DNA of 64,000 nucleotides from Raineyella sp. W15-4. GTDB taxonomy: Bacteria; Actinomycetota; Actinomycetes; Propionibacteriales; Propionibacteriaceae. Below the pieces are notes generated by a model. That model was not told the origin of the DNA. It searched no databases and was given only the letters and a program-made list of their open reading frames with translations. The stretch is taken from NCBI RefSeq assembly GCF_033170155.1, contig NZ_CP137079.1, forward strand, positions 3,410,001 to 3,474,000. Reading direction: 5' to 3'. Positions within the stretch are counted from its first letter, which is position 1; each line of letters begins with the position of its first letter. This document shows, one piece after another, positions 34,688 to 43,137 of the stretch. Made by a program: the position numbers and the translations under genes.

Positions 34688-34775
34688 CGCCTGTCGGCGT
34701 GGGCCCGCCGGTCCTCCGCCGTTCTGCTTATTCTCTGCGACCCGCGGTCCGGGGCGGCGCCTGTCGGCGTGGGCC
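34688..34775. repeat. 18-bp direct repeat between modA and accDA
   Basis: CGCCTGTCGGCGTGGGCC occurs exactly at 34688-34705 and 34758-34775, 70 bp apart in direct orientation, in the divergent promoter region. The core GCCTGTCGGC is partly self-complementary. Function unknown; possibly two operator copies or a small duplication. Confidence 0.6.
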
Positions 34776-34854
34776 GCGCCGATCGACGTGCCGTACGCCG
34801 GCCCGGGCCGACCGATGCCCCGACACGACCCCACCGCTCTGCGACACTTTCGCC

Positions 34855-36321
34855 ATGGCGAAACGATGGCGTGCGCAGGAACTCGTCGACCTCGTGGCCG
34901 ATCCGGGCTCCCAGGAGTGCTGGGACAAGCCGATCGACATCACCGGATACCCGCCCGACTACCGTGACCAGGTCCTCGCCGCCCGGGAGAAGTCGGGCAT
35001 CGACGAGGCCGTGATCACCGGCAGGGCCACCATCGAGGGCCGCCCGATGGCCTACATCGTCGGCGACTTCCGGTTCCTCGGCGGCTCCATCGGCCGGGAC
35101 ACCTCGGTCCGGATCGAGGCCGCGATCCGCCGGGCGACGGCGGAGCAACTGCCGCTGATCGCCTCGACCTCCTCGGGCGGCACCCGGATGCAGGAGGGCA
35201 CCCCGGCCTTCGTCCGGATGGTGTCGATCTCCCGGGCGATCATCGCCCACAAGGACGCCGGCCTGCCGTACATCGTCTACCAGCGCCACCCCACGACCGG
35301 CGGGGTGTTCGCCTCCTGGGGGTCACTGGGACACATCACCGTCGCCGAACCGGAGGCGATGCTCGGCTTCCTCGGCCCACGCGTCTACGAGGTGCTCAAC
35401 AACCAGCCGTTCCCCGAGGGGGTCCAGGTCGCGGAGAACCTCGTCGACCACGGCATCATCGATGCCATCGCCCGGCCGGAGGAGCTGCGGTCGCTCGCCG
35501 CCACCGCCCTGCGGGTGCTCACCCCGGTCGACCTCGGCGCGCCTCGCGAGAAGGGCACCCCGGAGCCGCTGCCGCCCCGGGAGGGCTCGGTCTGGGACTC
35601 CATCGAGATCACCCGCCGCGCCGACCGGCCGGGCATCCGCGAGCTGCTGCGGTACGGCGCGACCGACGTACTGACACTGTCCGGCACCGGCGCCGAGAAC
35701 GGCCCCGGCATGCTGCTGGCGGTGGCGCGCCTCGACGGTCTGCCGTGCGTCATCGTCGGCCAGGACCGGCGGATCCAGATGACCGGCGGCCCGCTCGGTC
35801 CGGCCGGCCTGCGCGCCGCCCAACGCGGCATCCGGCTGGCCGAGATGCTCGGCCTGCCGCTGGTCACCGTCGTCGACACCCCTGGCGCCGACCTGTCCCC
35901 GGAGGCGGAGGAGGGCGGCCTGGCCGGCGAGATCTCCCGTACCCTCGCCTGGCTGGCCCGGACCACCGTCCCCTCGGTGTCGATGATCCTCGGCCAGGGC
36001 ACCGGTGGCGGCGCGCTGGCGATGCTGCCCGCGGACCGGATGATCGCGATGGAACACGGCTGGCTCTCCCCGCTGCCCCCCGAGGGAGCCAGCGCGATCG
36101 TCTACAAGGACGGCTCGCACGCCAAGGAACTGTCCGAGCTGCAGCGGGTCGGGGCCCAGGAGCTGCTCGAGGACGGGATCATCCATCGGATCGTCGCCGA
36201 ACCGGCCGATCCGGCGACGGAGCCCGCGGAGTTCGCCCGGCGCGCGGTCGAGGCGATCACCGAGGAACTGCGCGAGGTGGCCGCGCAGAAGGACCACTGG
36301 AAGGCCGGGGTGAAGCCCTGA
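34855..36321 (+). CDS. accDA: Fused acetyl-CoA carboxylase carboxyltransferase (AccD-AccA type)
   Basis: A 488-aa protein with two tandem crotonase-like carboxyltransferase domains. The N-terminal AccD-like half contains GSIGRDTSVRIEAA, IASTSSGGTRMQEGTPAF and VYQRHPTTGGVFASWGSLGH. The C-terminal AccA-like half contains GGPLGPAGLRAAQRGIRLAEM, TVVDTPGADLSPEAEEGGLAGEIS and LGQGTGGGALAML. It transfers the carboxyl group from carboxybiotin to acetyl-CoA, the first step of fatty acid synthesis. No N-terminal zinc ribbon of the E. coli AccD type is visible. ATG 34855 has no good ribosome site, so the mRNA may be leaderless. No biotin subunit lies nearby. Confidence 0.88.
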   Translation: MAKRWRAQELVDLVADPGSQECWDKPIDITGYPPDYRDQVLAAREKSGIDEAVITGRATIEGRPMAYIVGDFRFLGGSIGRDTSVRIEAAIRRATAEQLPLIASTSSGGTRMQEGTPAFVRMVSISRAIIAHKDAGLPYIVYQRHPTTGGVFASWGSLGHITVAEPEAMLGFLGPRVYEVLNNQPFPEGVQVAENLVDHGIIDAIARPEELRSLAATALRVLTPVDLGAPREKGTPEPLPPREGSVWDSIEITRRADRPGIRELLRYGATDVLTLSGTGAENGPGMLLAVARLDGLPCVIVGQDRRIQMTGGPLGPAGLRAAQRGIRLAEMLGLPLVTVVDTPGADLSPEAEEGGLAGEISRTLAWLARTTVPSVSMILGQGTGGGALAMLPADRMIAMEHGWLSPLPPEGASAIVYKDGSHAKELSELQRVGAQELLEDGIIHRIVAEPADPATEPAEFARRAVEAITEELREVAAQKDHWKAGVKP

Positions 36322-36370
36322 GCCTGAGACCATCCGCGCCGCCGATCCGCACCGGGCCGGACGACCGGGC

Positions 36371-37273
36371 TCAGACGATCGAGGCGGGCAGCACCGAGAT
36401 CACGAAGGTCAGCGACCCGACACTGAGCAGGGTGCTGAGCGCGACCGCACTCGCCGCGGTCTCCGGATCCGAGCCGTACTCCCGGGCCAGCATGAACGCG
36501 TTGACCGCGGTCGGCATCGCGCAGGCCAGCACCAGGCTGCTGGTCGACATCGCATCCATCCGCAGCAGCCGGGCCACCCCGAGGGCGAGGAGCGGGAAGG
36601 CGACCACCCGCATCCCGACAGCAGTGAGCACCGGAGCGGTGAGCTGCAGCCGACGGGACTGGGTGAGCTGAACCCCGAGCGCGAGCAGGACCATCGGGAC
36701 GGCCGCCGCGGCGAGCAGTTCGATCCCGCGGGAGACCCCGATCGGCAGCTGCCAGCCCAGCAGCCGCAGCAGGCCGGCCAGCGCCATCGCCCAGGTCACC
36801 GGCAGGGCGGCGAAGGTCCTCAGCCCGGACAGCAGACCGCCCCCGGAGCCCATCAGGATCGGTCCCACGGTGAACATCACCACCAGCGAGACCACGAAGA
36901 GGATCATCGCCTGGTCCATCCCGACCTGACCGAGCGCCAACAGGGCGATCGGCAGACCGAAGTTGCCGTTGTTGCCCAGGACCACCGCCCCGACCACCCC
37001 GGCCTGGGTCGACCGCGGGGCGCGCAGGGTGACCACCCAGGCGAGCAGCGCCCCGAGCGCCGACACCAGCAGCAGCGCGCCGCCGAGGACGAGCCCCTCC
37101 CCGAGGGTGACCTTGGTCTTCATCAGCGAGTCGAACGCCAGCGGCGCGGTCAACCCGTAGAGATTGATCTTGCCGATGGTGTCCGGGTCCAGGACGAACC
37201 TCCGGGCCAACACCATGCCCACCACCGCCACGATCGCCACCGGCAGGATGACCTGGAGCAGAGCGGCGAGCAC
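36371..37273 (-). CDS. AEC-family transporter (auxin efflux carrier/malonate-malate permease type)
   Basis: A 300-aa protein with about ten membrane segments and the family motif LGNNGNFGLPIALL near residue 100. A second conserved segment, LVLACAMPTAVNAFMLAREYG, lies near residue 255. Members move dicarboxylates or other organic anions; substrate is not predictable. GTG 37273 has AGGAGG upstream. It is convergent with accDA and preceded by a 520-bp gene-free region. Confidence 0.87.
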   Translation of the reverse strand: MLAALLQVILPVAIVAVVGMVLARRFVLDPDTIGKINLYGLTAPLAFDSLMKTKVTLGEGLVLGGALLLVSALGALLAWVVTLRAPRSTQAGVVGAVVLGNNGNFGLPIALLALGQVGMDQAMILFVVSLVVMFTVGPILMGSGGGLLSGLRTFAALPVTWAMALAGLLRLLGWQLPIGVSRGIELLAAAAVPMVLLALGVQLTQSRRLQLTAPVLTAVGMRVVAFPLLALGVARLLRMDAMSTSSLVLACAMPTAVNAFMLAREYGSDPETAASAVALSTLLSVGSLTFVISVLPASIV

Positions 37274-37793
37274 GGGACCTCCTGGCGACGGTACGGGGTG
37301 GGGTCGGATGGGATGGTACGGATGAGGGTCCGCCGACGCGATCCTACGGGCCCGGCGAGGGCGTGACGATCAGCTGGCCCACGTTCCGCCCACACCACCG
37401 GCCCACCTGGCCCGCCCACGCGTGCTGCAGCCCCCACACCGCCAGGCGTCTCGCCGCACAGTGTCCACCCGCGCTGCGTCCACCCGCGCTGCGCACATGG
37501 ACACGGACACCGGCGGCTGAAGTGGGTGTTGTCCGGAATCCAGGTGTGTTTCTCGAATCGAGTCTTCATCCCCCTGGTGACAGCGTCCGGAGACCTGCTC
37601 GTCCGTCTCGTCGCGATCCGACCACGCCGATCCGCGCCGATCCGCGGGACCGAGGTCGATCCCCCGGACCCGGCGTGCTGCCACACACCGGGAAAGTGTC
37701 ACCAAGGGGTTGAAAGCTGCGCTCGAGAACAGACCTGACGACTCGACGCGCCCGTCCTGAGGTCACTCCCACTCCTCACAGCGCCACGACTCC
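37274..37793. other. 520-bp gene-free region with a 15-bp tandem repeat
   Basis: No reading frame here has convincing codon use or family resemblance. The stretch is less G-rich and has GTCCACCCGCGCTGC repeated back to back at 37463-37477 and 37478-37492. It also has an AT-richer patch around 37525-37575 with CTCGA-A-TCGAG. A short frame at 37526-37738 looks spurious. It may hold the promoter of the AEC gene and the end of the Gfo/Idh gene, or an unrecognised small RNA. Confidence 0.5.
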
Positions 37794-38972
37794 TCACACC
37801 GCCACGACCTGCCCGGTCGCGGCGCTGCGCTGTGCCGCATCGAGGATCTCGGCGATGTGCACGACATCGTCCGGCGGCACCGGCAGCCGGCCCAGCGGAT
37901 CGGGCCCGCGCAGATCCTCGAACAGCTGCCGGTAGAAGTCGGCCCACTCCCCGGCCACCCGGGCGACCGGCTCACGCTGCTGCGGCCCGCGGTAGAGCCA
38001 ACCGCACGCGCCGGGCGCGTCGGCCAGGTCGGGATAGGTCGGCACCACCTTGCCGTCGTCGGTGAAGTCGTCGTAGACGTACGTTCCGGTGCTGCCGATC
38101 AGCCGCAGCCGGGGCCCCGGCGCGGCGACCAGCGAGCCGATGTCGAGATGGCTCACCCGCCCGTCGACGTGGTGCAGGGCCAGGTGCGTGTCGTCGTCGG
38201 AGACCTGACAGTGCGCGGCCATCTCCGCATAGACGGACGTGACCGGCCCGAACAGCTGGACCGCCAGGTCGACCATGTGGGGTCCGAGGTCGAGCAGTTG
38301 CCCGCCGCCACCGGAGGCGGGGGTGTCCTCGCGCCAGCGATGCTTCGGCTCCGGGCGCCAGCGCTCCCAGCGGTACTCCAGCCGCCACAGGTCGCCGAGC
38401 ACCCCCTCGGTGGCGAGCCGGCGGGCGATCAGGTGGGACTGGTCCCAGCGGCGCTGCAGGAACACGGTGAGCGGCACCCCCGCCGACCGGGCGGCTCGGA
38501 CCACCTCACGTACCTCGGCCAGGTCGACCCCCAGCGGCTTCTCGACCACGACCGGCAGGCCCGCGGCGATCACCTGCAGGGCATGGTCGTAGTGCCGGCC
38601 GGTGGGGGTGCTGAGCACGACGAGATCCAGGTCGGGCAGCCTCAGCAGCGCGTCGAGGTCGTCGACGAGGCGTACGCCGGGGGTGTCGGCCAGGGCCTGG
38701 GCGCGCCGCTCGGGATTGCGGGTCGCCACCGCGGACACCACCCCGCCGGCGGCCACGATCGGCCCGACGTGCAGCCAGCTGGCCGAGGCGTACCCGGCCA
38801 GGCCGACCCGCAGCGCCGGTGCGGATCCAGGGGTGGAGGCCGAAGCCGGAGAGGTGGCAAGTGTCGCGTCGGGCACGGTGCCGGCGGCGAAAGCCGGAAC
38901 AGAGCCGCCCCCGGGAGGGGTGGCCCGGGCAGCGGTGACGGTCGGGGCGGGGGCGGACTCACGCGGGGACAT
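37794..38972 (-). CDS. Gfo/Idh/MocA-family NAD(P)-dependent oxidoreductase
   Basis: A 392-aa protein. An unusual ~50-residue Ala/Pro/Ser/Thr-rich N-terminal extension is followed by the Rossmann fold (LRVGLAGYASASWLHVGPI). The catalytic VVEKPLGVD motif (EKP) lies near residue 145, then the C-terminal alpha/beta domain with GGQLLDLGPHMVDLAVQLFG. Family members oxidise or reduce sugars and inositols. It is divergent from an MFS gene, which may supply its substrate. The long N-terminal part may mean that a later start is used. Confidence 0.85.
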   Translation of the reverse strand: MSPRESAPAPTVTAARATPPGGGSVPAFAAGTVPDATLATSPASASTPGSAPALRVGLAGYASASWLHVGPIVAAGGVVSAVATRNPERRAQALADTPGVRLVDDLDALLRLPDLDLVVLSTPTGRHYDHALQVIAAGLPVVVEKPLGVDLAEVREVVRAARSAGVPLTVFLQRRWDQSHLIARRLATEGVLGDLWRLEYRWERWRPEPKHRWREDTPASGGGGQLLDLGPHMVDLAVQLFGPVTSVYAEMAAHCQVSDDDTHLALHHVDGRVSHLDIGSLVAAPGPRLRLIGSTGTYVYDDFTDDGKVVPTYPDLADAPGACGWLYRGPQQREPVARVAGEWADFYRQLFEDLRGPDPLGRLPVPPDDVVHIAEILDAAQRSAATGQVVAV

Positions 38973-39051
38973 GGGCCCATTCTGGGCCGCCGGCCCGCGG
39001 CGGTCGAGGGGCGGCCCCTGCTGGACTCTGGCGGGTGACAGACTCTGCCGG

Positions 39052-40191
39052 GTGAAGACGTGGATCGGCGCCCAGATGTTCGTGTTCCTGGCGTCGTGGG
39101 CGGTCTACACCTCGTATTGGGCGGTGTTCCTGATCGGGCGCGGGATCTCCCCGGAGATTGCCGGCCTCAGTGTGACCGCCGGCCTGGTCTCCCGCAGCAT
39201 CGCGGTCGCCGTGCTCTTCCCGCTGGCGAACCGCTTCGCCGGCCTGCGGACGATCCTCCGGGTGCTGCCGTGGGTCTCGGTCGCCTGCGCAGCATTGTTC
39301 CTCGGCCACGGTTCGGTGGCGCTGGTGATGATCGCCTCCGTCGCGCTGGGCGTCACCTACCCCGTGCTGTTGCCGGGCCTGGAGACGATGACCACCCTGG
39401 CGGCGGCCCGCCGGCTGCTGTCGTACGGCCCGACCCGGAGGCTCGGGTCGATCGGTTTCGTCGCCGGGACGTTCGCGGCCGGCGCGGTGCAGACCGGGTG
39501 GGGCACCGAGGCCCTGCTGGGGCTCTTCATCGGCGCCTGTGTGCTGCTCGGACTGTTGGGGCTGGCACCCACCGGCCATCCCGAGGTGGCCCGGCAACGC
39601 GCCGGATCCGGCCGGGACTGGTCCGCCCTGTTCCGCCGCCGGAGCGTGGTCGTGGTGATGCTGGTGATGATCTTCCTGCAGTCGTCCCACGCCGCGTACT
39701 ACACCTTCGGCGCCGTCCGGTTCGCCGACCTGGGCGCCTCCCCCGGGCTGGTCAGCGCGCTGATCGTGCTGGCCCCGCTCGGGGAGATCGCCGTCCTGTC
39801 GGTGGCGCCACACTTCGAGCGCCGGCTGTCGGTGCGGGCGATGATGGTGATCGCCCTGCTCGCCGCAGTCGTCCGCTGGCTGGTCCTCGGGTTCACCGGC
39901 AGCCTGTGGGTCGCCGCGCTCTCCCAGCCGCTGCACGGCGCCACCTTCGCGGTGGCCCAGGTGGGCTTCGTACGCTTCCTCAACGACGAGGTGCCGGCCG
40001 AGTCGACCGGCGCGGTGCAGGGCATGATGACCGCGCTGGCGACAGGCCTGGGCACCGCCGCCATGACGGCGGTCGCCGGGCTGCTGTGGAACACCTCGAC
40101 ACTGCTCGTCTTCGGCCTGATGGCCGGCTGCGCCGCGCTGGGCCTGCCGTTCCTCACCGATCGGAGGATCGGCCGCCCCCGGCAGGCCTGA
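39052..40191 (+). CDS. MFS transporter (phenylpropionate/HcaT- or NucM-like)
   Basis: A 379-aa, 12-helix major-facilitator protein; KTWIGAQMFVFLASWAVYTSYWAVFLIGRGISP at the start and RRLGSIGFVAGTFAAG near residue 125 resemble the 3-phenylpropionate permease (PPP) family. GTG 39052 is the likely start. It is preceded by an imperfect 17-bp tandem repeat (GACTCTGsCGGGTG, 39023-39056) that includes the start codon. Divergent from the Gfo/Idh gene by 79 bp. Substrate is unknown. Confidence 0.8.
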   Translation: MKTWIGAQMFVFLASWAVYTSYWAVFLIGRGISPEIAGLSVTAGLVSRSIAVAVLFPLANRFAGLRTILRVLPWVSVACAALFLGHGSVALVMIASVALGVTYPVLLPGLETMTTLAAARRLLSYGPTRRLGSIGFVAGTFAAGAVQTGWGTEALLGLFIGACVLLGLLGLAPTGHPEVARQRAGSGRDWSALFRRRSVVVVMLVMIFLQSSHAAYYTFGAVRFADLGASPGLVSALIVLAPLGEIAVLSVAPHFERRLSVRAMMVIALLAAVVRWLVLGFTGSLWVAALSQPLHGATFAVAQVGFVRFLNDEVPAESTGAVQGMMTALATGLGTAAMTAVAGLLWNTSTLLVFGLMAGCAALGLPFLTDRRIGRPRQA

Positions 40192-40271
40192 CGGTGCGGA
40201 TCGCGCCCGGCCCTCGACCGTGGTCGGGCCGTCGACAATCAGTGTCGGAGCGGTGAGGCAGAATCGACCCC

Positions 40272-40373
40272 ATGATCTTCAGCGTCCCCCCGGCCGATCC
40301 GAGGCGAGTGACCGCGCCCGCCCAGCCCCGGCGCGCCCGGCGCGAGGCCACCGCTGGGACGGTGACGGCATGA
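40272..40373 (+). CDS. 33-codon leader ORF coupled to the ABC exporter
   Basis: ATG 40272 opens a 33-aa Arg/Ala/Pro-rich frame (MIFSVPPADPRR...) whose TGA overlaps the exporter ATG by 4 bp (ATGA, 40370-40373). A -10-like CAGAAT at 40259-40264 lies 7 bp before the ATG, so the leader could begin a leaderless mRNA and carry ribosomes to the exporter start, which has a weak ribosome site. The peptide resembles nothing known to me. Confidence 0.4.
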   Translation: MIFSVPPADPRRVTAPAQPRRARREATAGTVTA

Positions 40374-42157
40374 CGCTGTTCGGCAGGAAGCCCGGCGGCA
40401 GCGGCGACCAGGGTGCACCTACCGCCCGGGGCGGGTGGAGCGTGATGAGGTCGCTCCTCGCCCCGCACAAGGCGCGGATCGCCCTGCTGTCCCTCGCGTC
40501 CTTCGCCAGCGCGCTGCTCGAGGCGCTGTTCATCGTGCTGCTCACCGGCATCGGGATGGCGCTGGTCGGAGGGCAGGGCGTCGTCGGCCCGGCGTACGGC
40601 CGGTACCTGCCGATGGACACCGCCCTCGTGGTCGCCTCGGGCAGCCTGGTGCTGCGGGTCGTCCTCAGCCTGATCGCCGTGCAGCTCTCGGCCGCGCTGA
40701 CCGCGGTGGTGTCGACCGAGCAGCGCCAGCGACTCTCCCACGCGTTCCTGCACACCAGCTGGTCGGTCCAGCAGACCGAGCCGGCGGGGCGGCTCCAGGA
40801 GCTGCTCACCTCGTTCGTCAGCCGGATCACCCAGGCGGTGTCCGTCCTCGCCACCGCGATCACCGCGTCACTGAGCCTGGTCGCCTTCCTCACCGCGGGC
40901 GTCGCGGTCGACCCGCTGTCCACCGCGGCCGTGCTGTTCGCCCTCGGCCTGGTCGGCAGCGTGCTGTCCCCGATGCGCCGCGCCATCCGCCGACGATCCG
41001 CCAAGAATGCCCGGGCCGGCCTCGACTTCGCCAACGCCGTCTCCGAGCTCGGTGCCCTCGGGCTGGAGATGCAGACCTACGGTGCCCAGGGCGCCTTCGC
41101 GGCCCGGATCGACGAGCTGACCGAGGAGTCGACGCTGACGCAACGGCGCACCCAGGTGCTCCAGGGCGCACAGCCGCAGATCTACACCTCCCTGGCGTAC
41201 GGGGCGGTGCTGGCCGGTCTGGCGGTGCTGTCCCTGGTCGGCTTCCGCGACCTGGCGGTGATCGGCGCAGTGATGCTGCTGATGCTGCGCTCGCTCAGCT
41301 ACGGCCAGCAGCTGTCCAACGCCTCGGCCTCGATCGCCGGGTTCCTGCCCTTCCTGGAGTGGGTCGACGAGGTGGTGAAGGGCTACGCCGAGTCCCCGGC
41401 GCCGGGCGGCGACGTCCGCCCCGACGGGGTGGTCCCGTTCGAGGCCGAGGACGTCTCGTACGCGTACACCCCGGACCGGACCGCCCTGGCGGACGTCACC
41501 TTCCGGCTGGCTCCGGGAGAGGCACTCGGCGTGATCGGCCCCTCGGGCGCCGGCAAGTCGACCCTCGCCCAACTGTTGCTGGGCCTACGGCCGCCGACGA
41601 GCGGCACACTCCATGCCGCCGGGGTGCCGCTGGCGGACATCGACCGGCAGTGGTGGAGCGAACGGGTCGCGTTCGTCGCCCAGGACGCCCGGCTCTTCAC
41701 CGGCACGGTCGCCGAGAACATCCGGTTCTTCCGGGACGGCATCGGTGCGGCCGAGCTGCGCACCGCCGCCCGCCAGGCCAACATCCTCGACGACATCGAG
41801 GCACTGCCGCAGGGCTTCGATACCCATCTGGGCGAACGCGGCAGCCAGCTCTCCGGCGGTCAGCGCCAGCGGCTGTCGATCGCCCGGGCGCTGGTCGGCA
41901 AGCCCGAGCTGCTGATCCTCGACGAGCCGACCTCCGCGCTCGACGGGATGAGCGAGTCCCTGATCCGCACCACCCTCGCCGACCTGCACGGCCAGCTGAC
42001 CGTGGTGATCATCGCCCACCGGATGTCGACCCTCGACATCTGCGACCGGATCATGGTCATCGAGGGAGGGCGGATGACCGCCCTCGACACCCCGGCGGCA
42101 CTGCGCTCCGACAACGAGTTCTACCGCACCGCGTTGGCGGTGGCCGGCATCGCCTGA
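40370..42157 (+). CDS. ABC exporter, fused membrane and ATP-binding domains
   Basis: A 595-aa half-transporter that should act as a homodimer. The membrane domain (about 25-310) has six helices. The nucleotide-binding domain (about 350-595) has Walker A GPSGAGKST, Q-loop VAQDARLF, signature LSGGQRQRLSIARAL, Walker B LLILDEPTSALD and the H-loop IIAHR. The final part resembles type I exporters for lipids, drugs or peptides. The start is set by ATGA coupling to the 33-codon leader. The palindrome copy at 42176 follows its stop. Substrate unknown. Confidence 0.85.
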   Translation: MTLFGRKPGGSGDQGAPTARGGWSVMRSLLAPHKARIALLSLASFASALLEALFIVLLTGIGMALVGGQGVVGPAYGRYLPMDTALVVASGSLVLRVVLSLIAVQLSAALTAVVSTEQRQRLSHAFLHTSWSVQQTEPAGRLQELLTSFVSRITQAVSVLATAITASLSLVAFLTAGVAVDPLSTAAVLFALGLVGSVLSPMRRAIRRRSAKNARAGLDFANAVSELGALGLEMQTYGAQGAFAARIDELTEESTLTQRRTQVLQGAQPQIYTSLAYGAVLAGLAVLSLVGFRDLAVIGAVMLLMLRSLSYGQQLSNASASIAGFLPFLEWVDEVVKGYAESPAPGGDVRPDGVVPFEAEDVSYAYTPDRTALADVTFRLAPGEALGVIGPSGAGKSTLAQLLLGLRPPTSGTLHAAGVPLADIDRQWWSERVAFVAQDARLFTGTVAENIRFFRDGIGAAELRTAARQANILDDIEALPQGFDTHLGERGSQLSGGQRQRLSIARALVGKPELLILDEPTSALDGMSESLIRTTLADLHGQLTVVIIAHRMSTLDICDRIMVIEGGRMTALDTPAALRSDNEFYRTALAVAGIA

Positions 42158-42175
42158 GCCGTTCGGCCGGCGTGG

Positions 42176-42190
42176 TCCCGCGGGAACGTC
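42176..42190. repeat. TCCCGCGGGA palindrome (degenerate copy 2)
   Basis: The 10-bp core 42176-42185 is perfectly palindromic. The right flank GGGAACGTCTCCG is identical to that of the copy at 42982, while the left half is degenerate (GTGGTCCC). It lies between the ABC exporter and the K+ channel gene. Confidence 0.6.
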
Positions 42191-42218
42191 TCCGCCCGCC
42201 CGGTCGTACGATCATTCT

Positions 42219-43082
42219 GTGACGAGGGCGGAGCGTTGGGAGGCGGCGACCGGGGGCCCGCTGACGATCGCTGCGGTGATCTTCCTCGCCGGATATGCCG
42301 TCCCGATCATCTGGCCGGACGTTCCGGTGCTCGCCCGGGTGATCGACGACTGGGTGACCTGGGGGATCTGGGCCGCGTTCGTGGCGGACTTCGTGATCCG
42401 GCTGGCCCTTGCCCGACAGCGGCGTGAGTTCCTGCGCCGGAACTGGCTCGACATCCCTGTCATCGCCCTCCCCGTGCTGCGCCCCCTACGGCTGCTGCGG
42501 CTGGTCACGGTGCTCAAGTTCCTGGACCGCAAGGCCTCCAGCGGGCTGCGCGGCAAGGTCGTGACGTATGTCGTGGGCGCCGGCGCCCTGCTGGCTCTCG
42601 TGGGGGCACTCGCGGAGCTGCAGGCCGAGCGACAGAGTCCGACCGCGACGATCCGGGACTTCCCGGATGCGATCTGGTGGGCGATGACCACCATGACGAC
42701 GGTCGGGTACGGCGACACCTACCCGACCACAGCCACCGGGCGGCTGGTCGCCATCCTGATGATGATCGGCGGGATCGGCGTGCTCAGCACGGTCACCGCG
42801 ACGGTCGCCTCCTGGATGGTCGAGCGGGTCAGGGAGACCGACGAACCCGAGGCTGACACTCTGCAGCAGATCGCCCGGCTGCAGGCCCAGGTCGACGAAC
42901 TGACCCGCGCCCTGCACGCGGCAGCGGACAGCGATCCCGCCGACCCCACCCGCACCATCGAGGCCGCGCCGGCGGCCGGTGCGTTCCCGCGGGAACGTCT
43001 CCGAGCACCGATGCCCGCCCCCGATGAGCGCCCCTCACACCGAGCGGGAACGCCGCCGCTCCGCCCGGGCGACGTTGCGTGA
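42219..43082 (+). CDS. Voltage-gated-type potassium channel (VIC superfamily)
   Basis: A 287-aa six-helix ion channel. An S4-like segment with regularly spaced arginines (LRPLRLLRLVTVLKFLDR) lies near residue 90. The pore has the K+ selectivity filter TMTTVGYGD near residue 165. A C-terminal coiled coil (LQQIARLQAQVDELTRALHAA, about 210-230) suggests tetramer assembly. GTG 42219 lies 7 bp after TACGAT, fitting a leaderless mRNA. The last ~40 residues are low-complexity and their DNA holds a copy of the CGTTCCCGCGGGAACG palindrome. Confidence 0.88.
   Translation: MTRAERWEAATGGPLTIAAVIFLAGYAVPIIWPDVPVLARVIDDWVTWGIWAAFVADFVIRLALARQRREFLRRNWLDIPVIALPVLRPLRLLRLVTVLKFLDRKASSGLRGKVVTYVVGAGALLALVGALAELQAERQSPTATIRDFPDAIWWAMTTMTTVGYGDTYPTTATGRLVAILMMIGGIGVLSTVTATVASWMVERVRETDEPEADTLQQIARLQAQVDELTRALHAAADSDPADPTRTIEAAPAAGAFPRERLRAPMPAPDERPSHRAGTPPLRPGDVA
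42982..42997. repeat. Perfect 16-bp palindrome CGTTCCCGCGGGAACG (copy 3)
   Basis: Sits inside the low-complexity C-terminal tail of the K+ channel gene. Right flank TCTCCG is shared with copy 2. Confidence 0.8.
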
Positions 43083-43084
43083 TC

Positions 43085-43114
43085 GTCGACCACCATGCAG
43101 TCGACCACCATGCA
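43085..43114. repeat. 15-bp tandem repeat upstream of the tetR-type gene
   Basis: GTCGACCACCATGCA occurs twice back to back (43085-43099, 43100-43114), ending 23 bp before the regulator ATG. Each unit contains GTCGAC. Two adjacent operator half-sites are possible. Confidence 0.6.
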
Positions 43115-43137
43115 AGAGCCGCGGGCCGGGTCGGACG

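Noticed and set aside
36322-36370. Terminator between accDA and the AEC gene
   Set aside because: Only weak GAGCC/GGGCTC complementarity with a long loop; not convincing.
37526-37738. 70-codon frame in the gap before the Gfo/Idh gene
   Set aside because: Cys- and Pro-rich, poor codon pattern, no ribosome site and no family resemblance.
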